From Hymenoscyphus infarciens (lineage: Eukaryota > Ascomycota > Leotiomycetes > Helotiales > Helotiaceae), in NCBI GenBank assembly GCA_001414345.1, contig LLCB01000205.1, forward strand, positions 1 through 64,000: DNA of 64,000 nt, given 5' to 3'. A program made the position numbers and the translations under genes. The notes under the pieces were generated by a model that was given only the letters and a program-made list of their open reading frames with translations, did not search any database and was not told the origin of the DNA. This document shows, piece by piece, positions 1 through 12,000 of this stretch. The stretch's first letter is position 1, and each line of letters opens with the position of its first letter.

Positions 1-1545
1 TTCTAGTAAAGTAATCGATAAATTAATCGATTACCTAGTATTATTATTTCTAGTAAGATAATCGATAAATAAATCGATTACCTAGTATTATTATTACTAA
101 TAAGATAATTGATAAATAAATCGATTACCTAGTATTATTACTATTAAAGTAATAGATAAATAAATCGATTACCTAGTATTATTTTTTCTAGTAAGGTAAT
201 TAATAAATTAATTAATTACCTAGTATTATTATTACTAGTAAGATAATTAATAAATAAATCGATTACTTAGTAGTATTATTACTAGTAAGATAATCGATAA
301 ATTAATCGATTACCTAGTATTATTATTTCTAGTAAGATAATCGATAAATAAATCGATTACCTAGTATTATTATTACTAGTAAGATAATTAATAAATAAAT
401 CGATTATCTAGTAGTATTATTTCTAGTAAAGTAATTAATAAATTAATTAATTACCTAGTATTATTATTTCTAGTAAGATAATTAATAAATAAATCGATTA
501 TCTAGTAGTATTATTTCTAGTAAAGTAATTAATAAATTAATTAATTACCTAGTATTATTATTTCTAGTAAGATAATTAATAAATAAATCGATTACCTAGT
601 ATTATTATTTCTAGTAAGATAATCGATAAATAAATCGATTATCTAGTAGTATTATTTCTAGTAAAGTAATCGATAAATTAATCGATTACCTAGTATTATT
701 ATTTCTAGTAAGATAATCGATAAATAAATCGATTACCTAGTATTATTATTACTAATAAGATAATTGATAAATAAATCGATTATCTAGTATTATTACCTAG
801 TATTATTACTAGTAAGATAATCGATAAATAAATCGATTATCTAGTATTATTACCTAGTATTATTACTACTAAGATAATTAATAAATAAATCGATTACCTA
901 GTAGTATTACTATTAAGATAATAGATAAATAAATCTATTACCTAGTATTATTACTAGTAAGATAATCGATAAATAAATCGATTACCTAGTATTATTATTA
1001 CTAGCTAGGTAATCGATAAATAAATCGATTACCTAGTAGTATTATTACTAGCTAAGGTAATTAATAAATAAATCGATTACCTAGTATTATTATTACTAGT
1101 AAGATAATCGATAAATAAATCGATTATCTAGTATTATTATTACTAGTAAGATAATCGATAAATAAATCGATTACCTAGTATTATTACTATTAAAGTAATA
1201 GATAAATAAATCGATTACCTAGTATTATTTTTTCTAGTAAGGTAATTAATAAATTAATTAATTACCTAGTATTATTATTACTAGTAAAGTAATTAATAAA
1301 TTAATTAATTACCTAGTATTATTATTACTAGTAAAGTAATTAATAAATTAATCGATTATCTAATATTATTATTTCTAGTAAGATAATCGATAAATAAATT
1401 AATTACTTAGTATTATTATTACTAGTAAGGTAATTAATAAATAAATTAATTACCTACTTCTATTTCTCTTAAATTTATTATAAGATAATTAATAAATAAA
1501 TCTATTACCTTATACTTTTTTTTATATAATTAATAAATTAATCGA
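1..1545. repeat. A+T-rich palindromic satellite, about 47-bp unit, roughly 32 copies
   Basis: Tandem array of a unit of about 47 bp. Each unit holds an inverted repeat (TAATCGAT, a spacer AAATAA or AAATTA, then ATCGATTA), flanked by CTAG and joined by TTATTATT. In the best copy (1005-1036) the arms are 13 bp and perfect (CTAGGTAATCGAT). Arm variants TAATTAAT and TAATAGAT recur, often changed in both arms of the same unit. The array decays after about 1440 and is unrecognisable by about 1545. It starts at the first base, so the true left edge is outside the window. No coding potential seen. It could be a centromere-proximal, subtelomeric or simply heterochromatic satellite; nothing here decides. 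Confidence 0.93.
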
Positions 1546-3889
1546 GTATATAAAAACCGGTTCTTATAAACTTATGGTTAGATATATACATAAGATCCGA
1601 CCCTTGGCAGAGTGTGTTAGCATGCCTGAGGTGAGAAAGTAGTGGAGGCCAGGAAACCAAGGTTCGTCACATGATTTGCTGAGCACATCTGAGGCCTACC
1701 TACACAGTCGTACATTCTAAGCCCTGATACTACTATAAGTACTTCCCCTAATTTCAAAACCATTCTGGTGGAGTTTGAAGTGCTCACTGGCAGATTCTAC
1801 GGATCCGTACGTAAAGTTATCACGTTTCTCCCGTTTCTCTCAATCATAACCTTGTCGCTGTGTTTTTAACGCGATCGCTCAACGGAAAAGATCGACAAAT
1901 GTCCTCAGGCCCAAGTATTGTCTGTCGCTCAGATGTATATTCTGGTTCCTTCTATGATTCTTGCAGGCCATCGTTCGATGCTTGTAGAGAATTTGAAGGG
2001 AGTGCAGGGCGTATGGGATGGGGCCAAACCCCCCTTTCCTTTGCTGTCAGATATTTTTAGGGAAAGCCAGGTCCATCAGTGGAGCAACTTTTGCCTTTAA
2101 AAATCACTCGATGAATTTTATCATATAATTCGTATGAGTGTTTCCATCTCCCAGTGGTTTCATTCTCTGCAATAACTATGTCTTGTCTTGTATTTTTTTC
2201 TTCGAAAGATTTCTTGTTCCAACGTATCTGAGTTGCAGGTGTGGCTACTAGCCAGTACCAATATCATCGCACTCACACATTTCTGTGCCTACCTGGATGG
2301 GGTTATAAAATCCAATCACCCAGTGGTTGTGTTCATTGGAATGAGTTTTAGTTGTCATGGTTTTCGTTTCGGCAATTAGAGGCTGTTAAATTTCCGTACC
2401 AAAGATACTCTCACTTTCCGAAGAATTCAACGACAATATCGCTGATGAGAATCATGATTTGCTTCTACATATGCAGATATTAAACAATTACCACCAAGAT
2501 GCGCTCTTCATTCAGCCCTCAACCAAGCGTCCTTTGGGCTGAAATCCTTTATACACTTGGTCGTTGGGGCCACGGAGACAGATGGATTAGGACTCTCCCG
2601 AACTCTAGGTCCAATTAACTTTGAAAGTTACACTCTCTGCAGTAAAGTTTCTTACTTGGTCTGCATGTCAAATCCTTCTTTTTCTATAATCATGGTCCCA
2701 AATCTGACAGGGGGTGTTTTCAAAATGCTCATTGGTAGCCTTGTTTACTGTGGGTCCAGTTTTGTTCAATCAAGACAATGTGCAGACCTTTAGCTAGGAT
2801 GGTAGTGAAAATTAACACGGGAAATGTTCATAGAGCCTCTGAGGGGCTGAAAATGCGGATTATAGTGGACTGCGGCATAGGGGTGGACGGGAGGTATTCT
2901 GGAGTAGTCGAGTTTATAACTGGGGTGGAAGTCCACTTTTGGGAGGGGAAAGTCAATAATTATCGCTCTTTTCGCTGGAATCACATTCGTTTATTTCAAT
3001 CCAGTGCTGGCTTTCTTTTCTTTTATATGCGTAATTCCATTATCTTTATCTTTCTTGCTTCTAACAAGATCATATGTAAGATGATTGCTTTATTCGTAGG
3101 AGGCCCTCATGCTTGGCATTTTGGGGATATTGGCATGTGTGACTGTACGAAGTGATGATTTTCGTTCGGGGAGTATTGTATTGCATACTAGTGAAAGGGT
3201 TATATGGTACTTGTAATTTGTCATTGCCTTACCATCTTTCGGGAAGGGAGATGACTTTCTCTAGGTACACAAGACTTTACAAGTACAGTTCAAAATGCCT
3301 AAAACGATTACATTCATTCTCCAAGAACGTTTACAAGATTGATATCTCCATTTTTTCCAAACTCTCTCGCACAATAGGTAGTTTCAAAGGTGGAAGAGTT
3401 TTTAAGGTAATAGATTGAGGTTGTTTGAGTAGGGAGATTGATAAAAATACTTCCATATCAGGATTGGCGTTCATATACGTTTGATATCGCTAGACTCCAT
3501 GAATGAATCCGTGAGCATCCTTCCGCGGCATAAATCATGCTCTCAATTGACGTCAACTTGTGAGGTCTCCTCCCTTCCTTTCGGTCAATATCACGTGTTT
3601 GTTATGCGAAGTTTGGATAGAAGAAGAAAAAAATAGCTTTGATGTCAAATTTCCTGTTGAAGAAGTTTTTAATACCGATTTCGGGGGCCCACGTAACGCA
3701 CCACCATCAAAGAGCACAAATTCCACTCTAACGTGCTACTCGAGCTCTACGTAATAGGTTGGGACAATGTTTCCTTTCTTGTTATTGTTTTCAAATAATT
3801 AATATTAGGTGGGAGAAGTAAGAAGCCTAACGTATTCTTTCAATAATTCTCCAATACATCCCAGATTATCTTGTACAGTCCCCAAGCAC
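1546..3889. other. Gene-poor intergenic region
   Basis: Moderately A+T-rich sequence with only short unrelated open frames (up to 125 codons) and no recognisable protein, tRNA or transposon end. It probably includes the 3' flank of the minus-strand gene that follows. Nothing else that I can support. Confidence 0.6.
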
Positions 3890-5008
3890 TCAATCCCTAA
3901 TAAATCTCCGCTTTTTACCCATCCGCTCCGCTCTTGAACTGGCGTCCTCTATCTCCTGATATTTCTGCGTGAGGATATAACCTTGGACCCTGATCTCTCT
4001 ACTGATTTCATCTGTATTGAAATGAATTTGCACAAAGAATCGCTTCTCGAAAGCGAGTATCGATTTCAGGATTTGTTTCTTATCGCAGACATCCTCCTCA
4101 TTAGCGAGGTCGTTCGCTTCTAACCACTTCCTATCATAGACTATTTGCTCTGCAAGTTGGACCCACCGCTCTTTCGCGCCCATTGCGTAAATGCTTGAAC
4201 CTATCATTTCTGTCTCGTCTGCCGCGGCCGCGTACTGGTGCAAATTGAACAATGCGGTGTCTCCATTCATATTCGTCTTTGAGACTGCAAGCCGTCGGAT
4301 ATGTTTCCTGGTGACTTTCTTTTTTTCAAGCCTTCGGCCTTCCACTTCTCTCTTTAGAAGTGTTTTCCCAAACTGCTTGCTATCAACTCGCGGGTCTTCC
4401 TCTTTTTTGACTGCTAGAGAAATATCCTTCCAATTTTCTGTAGCAATTATACGTTTAGCTTTCTTGTGATCGCCATACATGTCCTCCATTGCTGCTTCGC
4501 GAAGAGCCTCAACGTTCTGCCTAAAATAATCCGCATATCGAATTTGAATAGTTTTCTTAATCCTCTCTTTCATATCCTCCCAATCCGCTAAAGACTCCTT
4601 TTTCAATTGCTTTTCTAGCTTGTTTTCGCTCTGATTTATCCACATTTCTGGCTCAAATGTGTGTTCGTCCTTTTGGTTCGCTAACAAGACCTTTTCGTGA
4701 AGTTGAAGAATATACTCCACCATTTTTCTTGTATCTATACTGATGGCTTGGCTTTTGGCTAGCATTGCTAATTGGGCTATTGAGACTTCGTGGATCGATC
4801 TTATCCTTTCTCGGCGATATTTTCCGCCCATGTCGTACATGGCACTTGTGGTGTCGGGTAATAATGCCCTGCTCTTCCATAGTTTTAGACGAAGGCCCTG
4901 GATTGTACAAGACTTCGTGCGATCGTTTTGGTTGGCTGAGAGCGGGAGTGGTGAGGATGAATTGGTCGGCGAGGGCATTTGACGAGAAAGATTAACTATC
5001 TGAGACAT
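3890..5008 (-). CDS. Uncharacterised 372-residue charged, helical protein
   Basis: Single uninterrupted frame of 372 codons on the minus strand. The N-terminal 45 residues are Ser/Pro/Asn-rich and look disordered; the rest is rich in Lys, Glu, Arg and Ala with long predicted helices. The C-terminus is basic (GKKRRFIRD). No signal peptide, membrane segment or domain that I recognise. Composition and codon use resemble the other genes here, unlike the flanking A+T desert, which argues for a real gene. The start is the first ATG of the frame; an alternative ATG lies at codon 11. It stands alone between satellite and transposon remnants, so it may be lineage-specific. Confidence 0.7.
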   Translation of the reverse strand: MSQIVNLSRQMPSPTNSSSPLPLSANQNDRTKSCTIQGLRLKLWKSRALLPDTTSAMYDMGGKYRRERIRSIHEVSIAQLAMLAKSQAISIDTRKMVEYILQLHEKVLLANQKDEHTFEPEMWINQSENKLEKQLKKESLADWEDMKERIKKTIQIRYADYFRQNVEALREAAMEDMYGDHKKAKRIIATENWKDISLAVKKEEDPRVDSKQFGKTLLKREVEGRRLEKKKVTRKHIRRLAVSKTNMNGDTALFNLHQYAAAADETEMIGSSIYAMGAKERWVQLAEQIVYDRKWLEANDLANEEDVCDKKQILKSILAFEKRFFVQIHFNTDEISREIRVQGYILTQKYQEIEDASSRAERMGKKRRFIRD

Positions 5009-5727
5009 GGTGTGATGATCGTTTTTGGTTGGCTGCGAGCAATTCGAATAGTTGAAAGTGAGTTTTCAGATCCGTTTGATCCCAGAGGACGCCGAAAGAA
5101 GTCTTTGCAAGTTGGACGGGGATGTTTTACTGCCGTGATTATGCTGTTGCGACGTCGGAGACAATTGCCAGTGGTTTCTGTGTATTTTGGGATGGTAGAA
5201 GTAATTTCTGGGAAATCCGAAGTGGGACTGGAAGCCAGAAAGAAATACACCTGCTAATTAGACTAGCTTTTGTGCTAACAAACGAGAACCGGAATTCTGA
5301 CTCAATTTTAGTACACCATTCTCGCAAGCGTCCTACTAGCGCCAAAAAAAGTATTCTAGCCTAGCTAGCATCGTAACCAACGATTAAGTTTCGACCGAAA
5401 AAATATCTGCCCCCTTTTAGAATGTCAGTTTTCATGTTAGAATTTAAAAGCTGACCACGAAGTAAAAGTTAAGATGACGCGAAACATGATAAAATAACCA
5501 AGAGCTTCTATTCTCTTATTCTCCACACTTTGATAACATAATTGAATTTCCATTCGAGCTGTCCTTGAGTTAAATCTCATGAACTGACATGAATTCTGAC
5601 ACACCCTGGAGCTATTGAGTACCTTCGGATAAGTTATAAAATCTCTTCGTTTTTCATAGGGATTCTCCCCTCTGAAACTAGGGGTTTTATAATAGATGCA
5701 CCAGGGGGTGTCACTACTCTGTACGCA
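5009..5727. other. Intergenic, increasingly A+T-rich
   Basis: The first part is the probable promoter of the minus-strand gene ending at 5008. From about 5400 the sequence becomes A+T-rich and runs into an inverted-repeat element. I see no gene or RNA in it. Confidence 0.5.
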
Positions 5728-6104
5728 TAGGCCAAAATCAACTGAAAACCTACTAAAAGTCTCTAACTTCTCCTACTAATTATAGAGTAACTCTTTTATG
5801 AATTTATTTAAAACTAAGTATAGAGGTTTAGATATTTGAAGTTCTTTAGCTTTTTTCTGTAATAAAGTAACTTATAGTATATATTAAATAAATCTCTTAG
5901 AGGATTTGTTAGTAAAATAGTAATCTTTGAAATTATAGACGTAGTTTAAAAGTTATAATTAAAAGCTTAGTTAGAAATGTGTTTATCTTAAAAAGTTCGA
6001 CGTCTATTATCGTTCTTATAATATAGTAGACTATATGTTTTAAGTTATAAAGCTGTAAAGAGAGTGACTTTTGGTGTGTTTTCGGTTGATTTTAGCCTAT
6101 GCTA
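5728..6104. mobile_element. Small inverted-repeat element (MITE-like), about 375 bp
   Basis: The left end begins GCATAGGCCAAAATCAACTG. The reverse complement of the right end (about 6060-6104) begins GCATAGGCTAAAATCAACCG. The two arms stay alignable for over 40 bp, with differences mostly C/T or G/A. The interior is A+T-rich without an open frame. Length, terminal repeats and lack of coding capacity fit a miniature inverted-repeat transposable element. The target duplication is not clear, so superfamily is unassigned. A short GGGGG/CCCCC hairpin lies just outside at about 6121-6137. Confidence 0.7.
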
Positions 6105-7434
6105 ATTTAACTTCCGCTTCGGGGGGAAAATCCCCCAACCTACCAGCCTTAAAAACCCCACAAAGAGTACGAATGATATTTGCCAGCTCCTCAGAATCAG
6201 GTTTACAGTTCTGGAGTGCCATATAAGTAAGATTGAGAGTATGAGGGAGGAGAGGGAGGGAAACAAAGATGGTGAGAGAGATAAACGGTGCTAATAGACA
6301 TAAGGAGACACTGTAAGGTATCTGAGTTATTATAATCGCTTGGATAGCGGTGTTGACTACGAGTTCGCATGCCGAGGTTTGCGGTGCTGCGAGTGCTGAG
6401 AGGAGGAGGAGGAGGAGGAGGAGGAGGAGGAGGATAAAGCGATTTTTTTAGGTTGGAGTAGAGTGAGTTGAGTTTGTAGAAGTTGAATGGAATCAAAAAC
6501 AGAGATAAGAGAATAGAAGGTATGCTAAATGAATATGTTACGCTGAAATGACTATGGAGTGAACTTGGTGTCCAAGATTGCGGGTTCCTAAACTACTGAA
6601 TGAGGTACTACAGTCACGTCACCGAATCATTGAAAAAAGTACGGGAAAAACCAACTTATAGTCGAGAGAAGTATACTCAAGCACAAGGCCTAGTAAATAT
6701 TTGAAGTAGTCATGAAGACAGGCGAAACCCCAGAATTGACAAGAGTGTGTTACCTTCCTCACAAAGCTATCAGCGAGGTAGTGCTACTAAACCACTAGAA
6801 CGTTCTCTCCTCTTTCGATACTTCCGTGTCGTACAACCTAATTAAGAGAATGAAAAAGGGCACTCTAGTAATCAACAATGTTTTTCTCACTTTTTCCATA
6901 ACTAGTTTAATAAGACTAAATACGGCATCCTAAACGTACTAGAAAGTCGGATTAACTAAATCGTAAATAGGAAACCGTAAAAGAATAAACTATAATAGTT
7001 CTTAATTTAAGTTCTCTCTCTCACCTTCTCCTCTCTCTCCCTCTCTATATTAAGACTAGATAGTCTTAACTATAGTAACTAATTAGAGAATATAGAGAGA
7101 GAAATAAGTATTATATATATAGTAGTAATATCGCCTTCTTAATATTATCTCTTTACTCTCTATTATCTAACTCTTATATTATAGTCTCTCTATTATTTTT
7201 AGATAAATAAGAGAGAAAAGGAGAAAGCGAAAGAAGAGAAGAGAGGAAGAAGGAAAGAGAGAAGAAAGAAAGAGAGAAAGAAGGAAAGAGTAGAGGAAAT
7301 GTTTACTACTTTCCTAAACTCTTCTTACCTACGCTAGGAAGAACCTTCCCCTAGAATATTTACTTACCTCTTTATCTTACTCTCTTACCTTATCTTGATT
7401 CTTCTCCTCCTCTCTTCTATACTCTCTTAGTATA
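6105..7434. other. A+T-rich intergenic region with simple repeats
   Basis: ORF-poor, with purine tracts (7200-7300, GA/AAG-rich) and CT tracts (about 7010-7045). A stretch near 6938-6980 resembles the arm of the fold-back element at 7435-8340 (shared ATTAACTAAATCGTAA) and may be a fragment of another copy. No gene recognised. Confidence 0.55.
6399..6435. repeat. (GAG)n trinucleotide microsatellite
   Basis: About twelve tandem GAG/GGA triplets. An apparent minus-strand frame across it reads as polyproline, but nothing around it supports a gene. Confidence 0.9.
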
Positions 7435-8340
7435 TATAATATATAAAAGAATAGAATAAGAGAGTAAGAGAGTAAGAGAGTAAGAAACTAGAATAATTTA
7501 GTTTAAGATTGACTATATCTCTTTGTGACGTATTTTTGGGTTGAAAACGCTCTAAGGAGCCTTGTATTCGGAGGTGAAAACTCTGCTATATATATAGGGG
7601 AAATGGGGTGTCATGTGACTCTATTTCCGCGTGACACTCTTAGAGGCTTTAGTTACTCTAGCTATAAATACTTAACTTTTATAATTTACGATTTATAACT
7701 TACGATTTAGTTAATTCTGACTTTTTAGTATATTATATATCTAGAGCGCTCTACTAAACGAGGTTAGAAGTAACCTCTCTCTGTTTTAAGAGATAGAGAT
7801 AAGAAATATAAGACTTAGAAGCAATTAGCAAAAACAGAGCTAAACTTCAAAATCCCTATCTCATCTAATAAGAAATAGTAAGAAGCCGTTAATAATAAAT
7901 ATAAAAAAACACTTAAGCATAGACTATAACTCTCTCTTCGCCTCCTCGCCTCCTCGCCTCTTCGCCTTTGAAAAGAGTAATCTTATAATAGACATTAAAA
8001 GCCGTAGTAAACAACTAATCTTATCTACCGACATAGAGCTCTTATTATTCTAACTCTCTAGGCTAATTCAAGTAATTATTCGAAAAACTTATCTCTATCT
8101 CTTAAAACAGGGAGAGGTTACTTTTAACCTCGTTTAGTAGAGCGTCCTAGATATATAATATACTAAAAAGTTAGAATTAACTAAATCGTAAGTTATAAAT
8201 CGTAAATCATAAAAGTCAAGTATTTATAGCTAGAGTAACTAAAGCCTCTAAGAGATATAGTAAATCTTAAAACTAAATTTTTCCTAGTTTCTTGCTCTCT
8301 TACTCTCTTACTCTCTTATTCTATTCTTTTATATATTATA
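7435..8340. mobile_element. Large fold-back (long terminal inverted repeat) element
   Basis: The left arm (7435-7803) and right arm (8088-8340) are inverted copies: AGAGAGTAAGAGAGTAAGAG on the left pairs with CTCTTACTCTCTTACTCTCT on the right, and the inner ends pair around AAGAGATAGAGATAAG. The arms flank a spacer of about 284 bp (7804-8087) with no open frame. Without a nested insertion in the left arm, both arms are about 255 bp. Differences between arms are largely C/T and G/A, consistent with RIP. It is a non-autonomous fold-back element; its autonomous partner is not visible. Confidence 0.8.
7523..7636. mobile_element. 114-bp nested insertion in one arm of the fold-back element
   Basis: The left arm reads TATATCTCT, then 114 bp, then CTCTTAGAGG. 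The right arm, read in reverse complement, is TATATCTCTTAGAGG with no insert, so it is an empty-site control. CTCT is duplicated on either side, suggesting a 4-bp target duplication. The inserted sequence carries an ACGCTCTAAG motif and a GGAAAT...ATTTCC palindrome. A strongly A+T-shifted relative lies at about 27303-27415. Too short to code; a small non-autonomous element is likely. Confidence 0.72.
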
Positions 8341-9019
8341 TTAAAAACTATCAAAAATTAAGCAACAATTAAAGTAAAGTAAAGTAAATACCACAATAAC
8401 CCCCAAGATTATCTATCCACCATATGTCACAGCCGTCTCAATCCTTTCCTCTCGGAATTTATAATATTATAAACCATCGTTCCCGCGTTTCCAAATTTCT
8501 GGTCGTAAGATACCTTTGTTACTTGGAACGTAGTAGTATAATCCTCTCTTATCCCTCGAAGCGTTTTATAAACATCCACCTCATCTTCATCTCTATCCTA
8601 AACCAACCCTGCCCAACCCTCCAACTTCCCCCATACACATCACCACATAACCACATAGCCAACTCAAAAAATAAAAAAAATAAAAAGAATTCATCTCTGA
8701 TTCATTCGCTAAATACAACTAGTACCCAGCACCTACAAAACGCCACGCAATGCTAGCTTCCCCATCATTCACCACACACCCATCACCCATCACAAGCCCT
8801 CCCCACTTACTCGTTCGCTCGCTTTTTATGTACCACTGTACCGACCAACTATACCTCTCTCCCGCTGTATTCGCAGATAACAAGCAAAAAAACGCCACCA
8901 TCCCATCCATTCCCACCACCCAATAACGAAGCTACCTCTTTCTTTCTTTCTTTCTTTGAGCATTCTCTTCTTCCCCACGCCCCCCTGAGACCACATCGAA
9001 ATCCGGTGACCCATTCGTC
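8341..9019. other. 3' flank of the BEACH gene
   Basis: A+T-rich at first, then C-rich with a run of TTTC repeats on the plus strand (about 8937-8956). It should hold the 3' UTR and polyadenylation region of the minus-strand gene ending at 9020. No other gene seen. Confidence 0.5.
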
Positions 9020-12000
9020 TTAGCGTTCCCGCTGCACTAAATCCCATTCGTACTAATAACCAAGTCATTAGCCTCTATCTCCCATCTCATCTCCCCTCAC
9101 TTCGCACAGTTCGGGAAAGGAAATATAACTCACCACCCTCCCATCCTCATCCCCAGTATACAAACACTGAGCCATAGGTCGAATACAAGTAACACTCGCC
9201 TCTCCCACCCCCCTCCCCCCATTTCCTCCATTCCCACCACCTCCCATAGCCGTCCCCTGACCGTTCCGTCCATCCCCAGTCTCCAGTCTCTTGATGAGTT
9301 CGAGATGCCATCTACCACCATTGCCACCAGCCTGTCTCGAGGAGGATTTGCGGGAAGGGACAGTGGTCTTCCGCCAAACATTCACAACCCCCCTCCTATG
9401 CCCAGTAAACACCAACTCCGCCTCCACCCACTCATTCCCAGCACCCTCATACCAAGCAGCAGCACTCACAAAATCATTCTGATCGCCCTCGCAAACATTC
9501 TGGTCCAGGATAAATTCGCCGTTGAGCGTGAACAGGGTAACATTTTGCCCCCGACAAAGCAGGATATCACCCGTACAATCATTAATAGCCGCGCACTCCA
9601 CCGCCCGGCCCCCACAAAGCTTCCTCACAAACTCAAGTCGATTCAAATCCCAAAGAAGCACTGTCCCATCAATACTCGCAGAAAGGAGGGTAGAGAAAGA
9701 TTTTGACACCGCAAGAGTAGTAACCGGAGTTTTGTGGCCGAAAAGTGAGGTTTTGGGTTGTAATTCCACCGCCTTCCCCGGCGCAGTGACGACCGAATGA
9801 GCAGAGAGTACGCAGTCCTCACCCGCCGTAATGAGCGTTTGACTCGAGGCGAAGATGGCAGCAGACAACTGTCCGAGATGCAGATTCTCAAAAAGTCCCG
9901 CGAGTTTCTTGGAGTCGGAGAAGTAGAAACGGACTGAGTTGTCGGCGAAGCCCCATTCGAGGTATTTGTCGTATGAAGGCGGTAGGTTGAGACGGAAACT
10001 CGTAGCGCAAAGCAAACGATCGAGTTTCACCGAGTAAATAAGAGAAGAAACCCTCTCGTTCGATTCAAGAAGTGGGAAGGGAAGGCGTGTAAGGAATTCC
10101 GCGCTCGTGTCCAGTCTTCGAATCCTCTTTTCTTCTCGTGCTTGGTGAGGACGTGAGAATACTTGGTAAGGCGTTTGCCCAAAATTATGAATAATAGAGA
10201 TTGTCCTCTTCCGATCTTCCTCATCAGGAATATCATCTAAATTGGTCGCGCCATGGTAGGAAAGGTGATGAAAAACATTGACACTCTCCACCGCCGCCTC
10301 GCCTCTCTGTTTACACCCGAAAATGAGATCGATCCATTGATGCAAGTATTTACTGACATGCGGACTCTCAAGTGCTTCCCTATGTTTAGCAATAAAAATC
10401 TTCGGATCCCCCTTCGCCCAGGGAGGAAGTTGAACAGAGTCAACAGAACCACCGTCGGATTGTCGTGTGCCGAAGTTATACTCATTCCCATTTTGCAAAA
10501 ACTCGGGAAGATAAAAGAACTCCGGAATAAGCTCCCTTACATCCGTCATGTTGTCCTTAGAAGCACTCTGCCATGCCTTCCCAACATCATAGAACATGCG
10601 ATCCGCATGGTCGAAATTACCCCCTTGTAGTAGCAAAAAGGACTTGACGAAAGGTTGGAGACGGATAAGGTAAGAGGTAACGATCATAGCGGAGGAGTAG
10701 TGCGTTCCGTAATGGAAGGCTGGAAGTGCACCATCTCCCATGTCTGCGAAAGTCTTGTAGCGTTCGACGAAATCTGCTGCGCGGGAGTTGTGTTGTGCGC
10801 CCATAGGTTTAGAGAGGTCGCGGTATGAGGCGGGGTTGTCGAGATCCAACTCCTCACTCGTATAATCCGCCAACACCCAAGGGAAAACCGGGTATTGAGT
10901 GAGATCATTGAAAGTGCGTCCCGCCATGGTGTTGACAAGCATAAGGTAGTGGAAATTCGAGATTTCGCCTTTGGCCCAACGTCTCATTGCGGGATTCCAG
11001 GCTGAGGAGTTAAAGATGGATCCGAATTTCGATCCAAAAGAGGCGGGAGCTTCTTCCGTGACGCGAAGGGATTCGAGACGCCAGTGATCCTCAGGATTGG
11101 GGAGGGAAGAATTTCCATTCGTGTGTGGAGCTTTGGAAGAAAGACGAGCGAAGAGATCATCTCTAACAGGTGGTTGGTTGGCTGTGAGGAGGTAAGAGCG
11201 ACCATCCGTGAAGAAGACTTCGATAGCTACATCACGGAACAAGAATCGACGTTTGGAGATACTAATAACATCATTCCATCTCCAACTTCTAGATTCTTGA
11301 TCAGCTCGTGTGGGTTGCGATGTGCCTTTATTTTCTGCTTTAGGCCCAGGTGGACCGGCGATCATTTGTAAATACGGATCTCGTTCTTCGGGTGGTGCTT
11401 GAGAGACATTGACAATTTCCCCGTCGGATCTTTGGAAGACGTTATCGATGAGGTAGAGAGAGTCTTTTCCGATGATTAACAGGCCTTCGCAGGCTTCGAG
11501 ACCGATGATTCGGGAGATGTTGAAGACTTGTTGAACTTGATCGCCTCTTTGTAGACTGCGCATGACTTTGCGATTTTTATCTTCGTAATGCTCGTCGCCT
11601 TCTCCTGGTTCATTGGGACCTTCGACAAGCTCGAAGTCTTCTTCGGGAATTACGGTGCCATCAGGGGCATACTGAACTTCCGCCCCTGCGGCAGATTTGG
11701 ACTGAGCCTCAAGCTGGGCATCGAAATCCACCAGTGGCGTGGAAGTTGATGGTGTGGTTCCAATACTGGTCACAGGTGGTGCTAGCTTCGTATTCAATTT
11801 CAAAGCCCCATTCACATTCGATCCAGCATCAGTGATCCTACGCTTAGGTTGATAATCATACGCAGGGCCCGAGCGATCAGGCAACATACGAAGCCTCATC
11901 CGATTTCTCCCTTCCGTTCGATCCAACTTCCATTTCGTAGGCGCCTTATTATCAAACACAGCACACGGCCTCAGAAGTTCACGATTCATCTTGGTAAAAG

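Noticed and set aside
1..1545. CRISPR-like spaced repeats
   Set aside because: Spacers are not unique; the whole unit, including the linker, is repeated, and the organism is a fungus. It is a tandem satellite.
2778..3155. 125-codon frame in the gene-poor left region
   Set aside because: No domain, no splice signals and an erratic composition. Consistent with chance.
6203..6496. Frame with a polyproline run
   Set aside because: The prolines come from the (GAG)n microsatellite. No homologous features or splice context.
9053..9133. BEACH protein ending at a stop just past the WD repeats (at 9068)
   Set aside because: That reading passes through a consensus intron. The spliced version ends YEWDLVQRER and gives an exact codon total.
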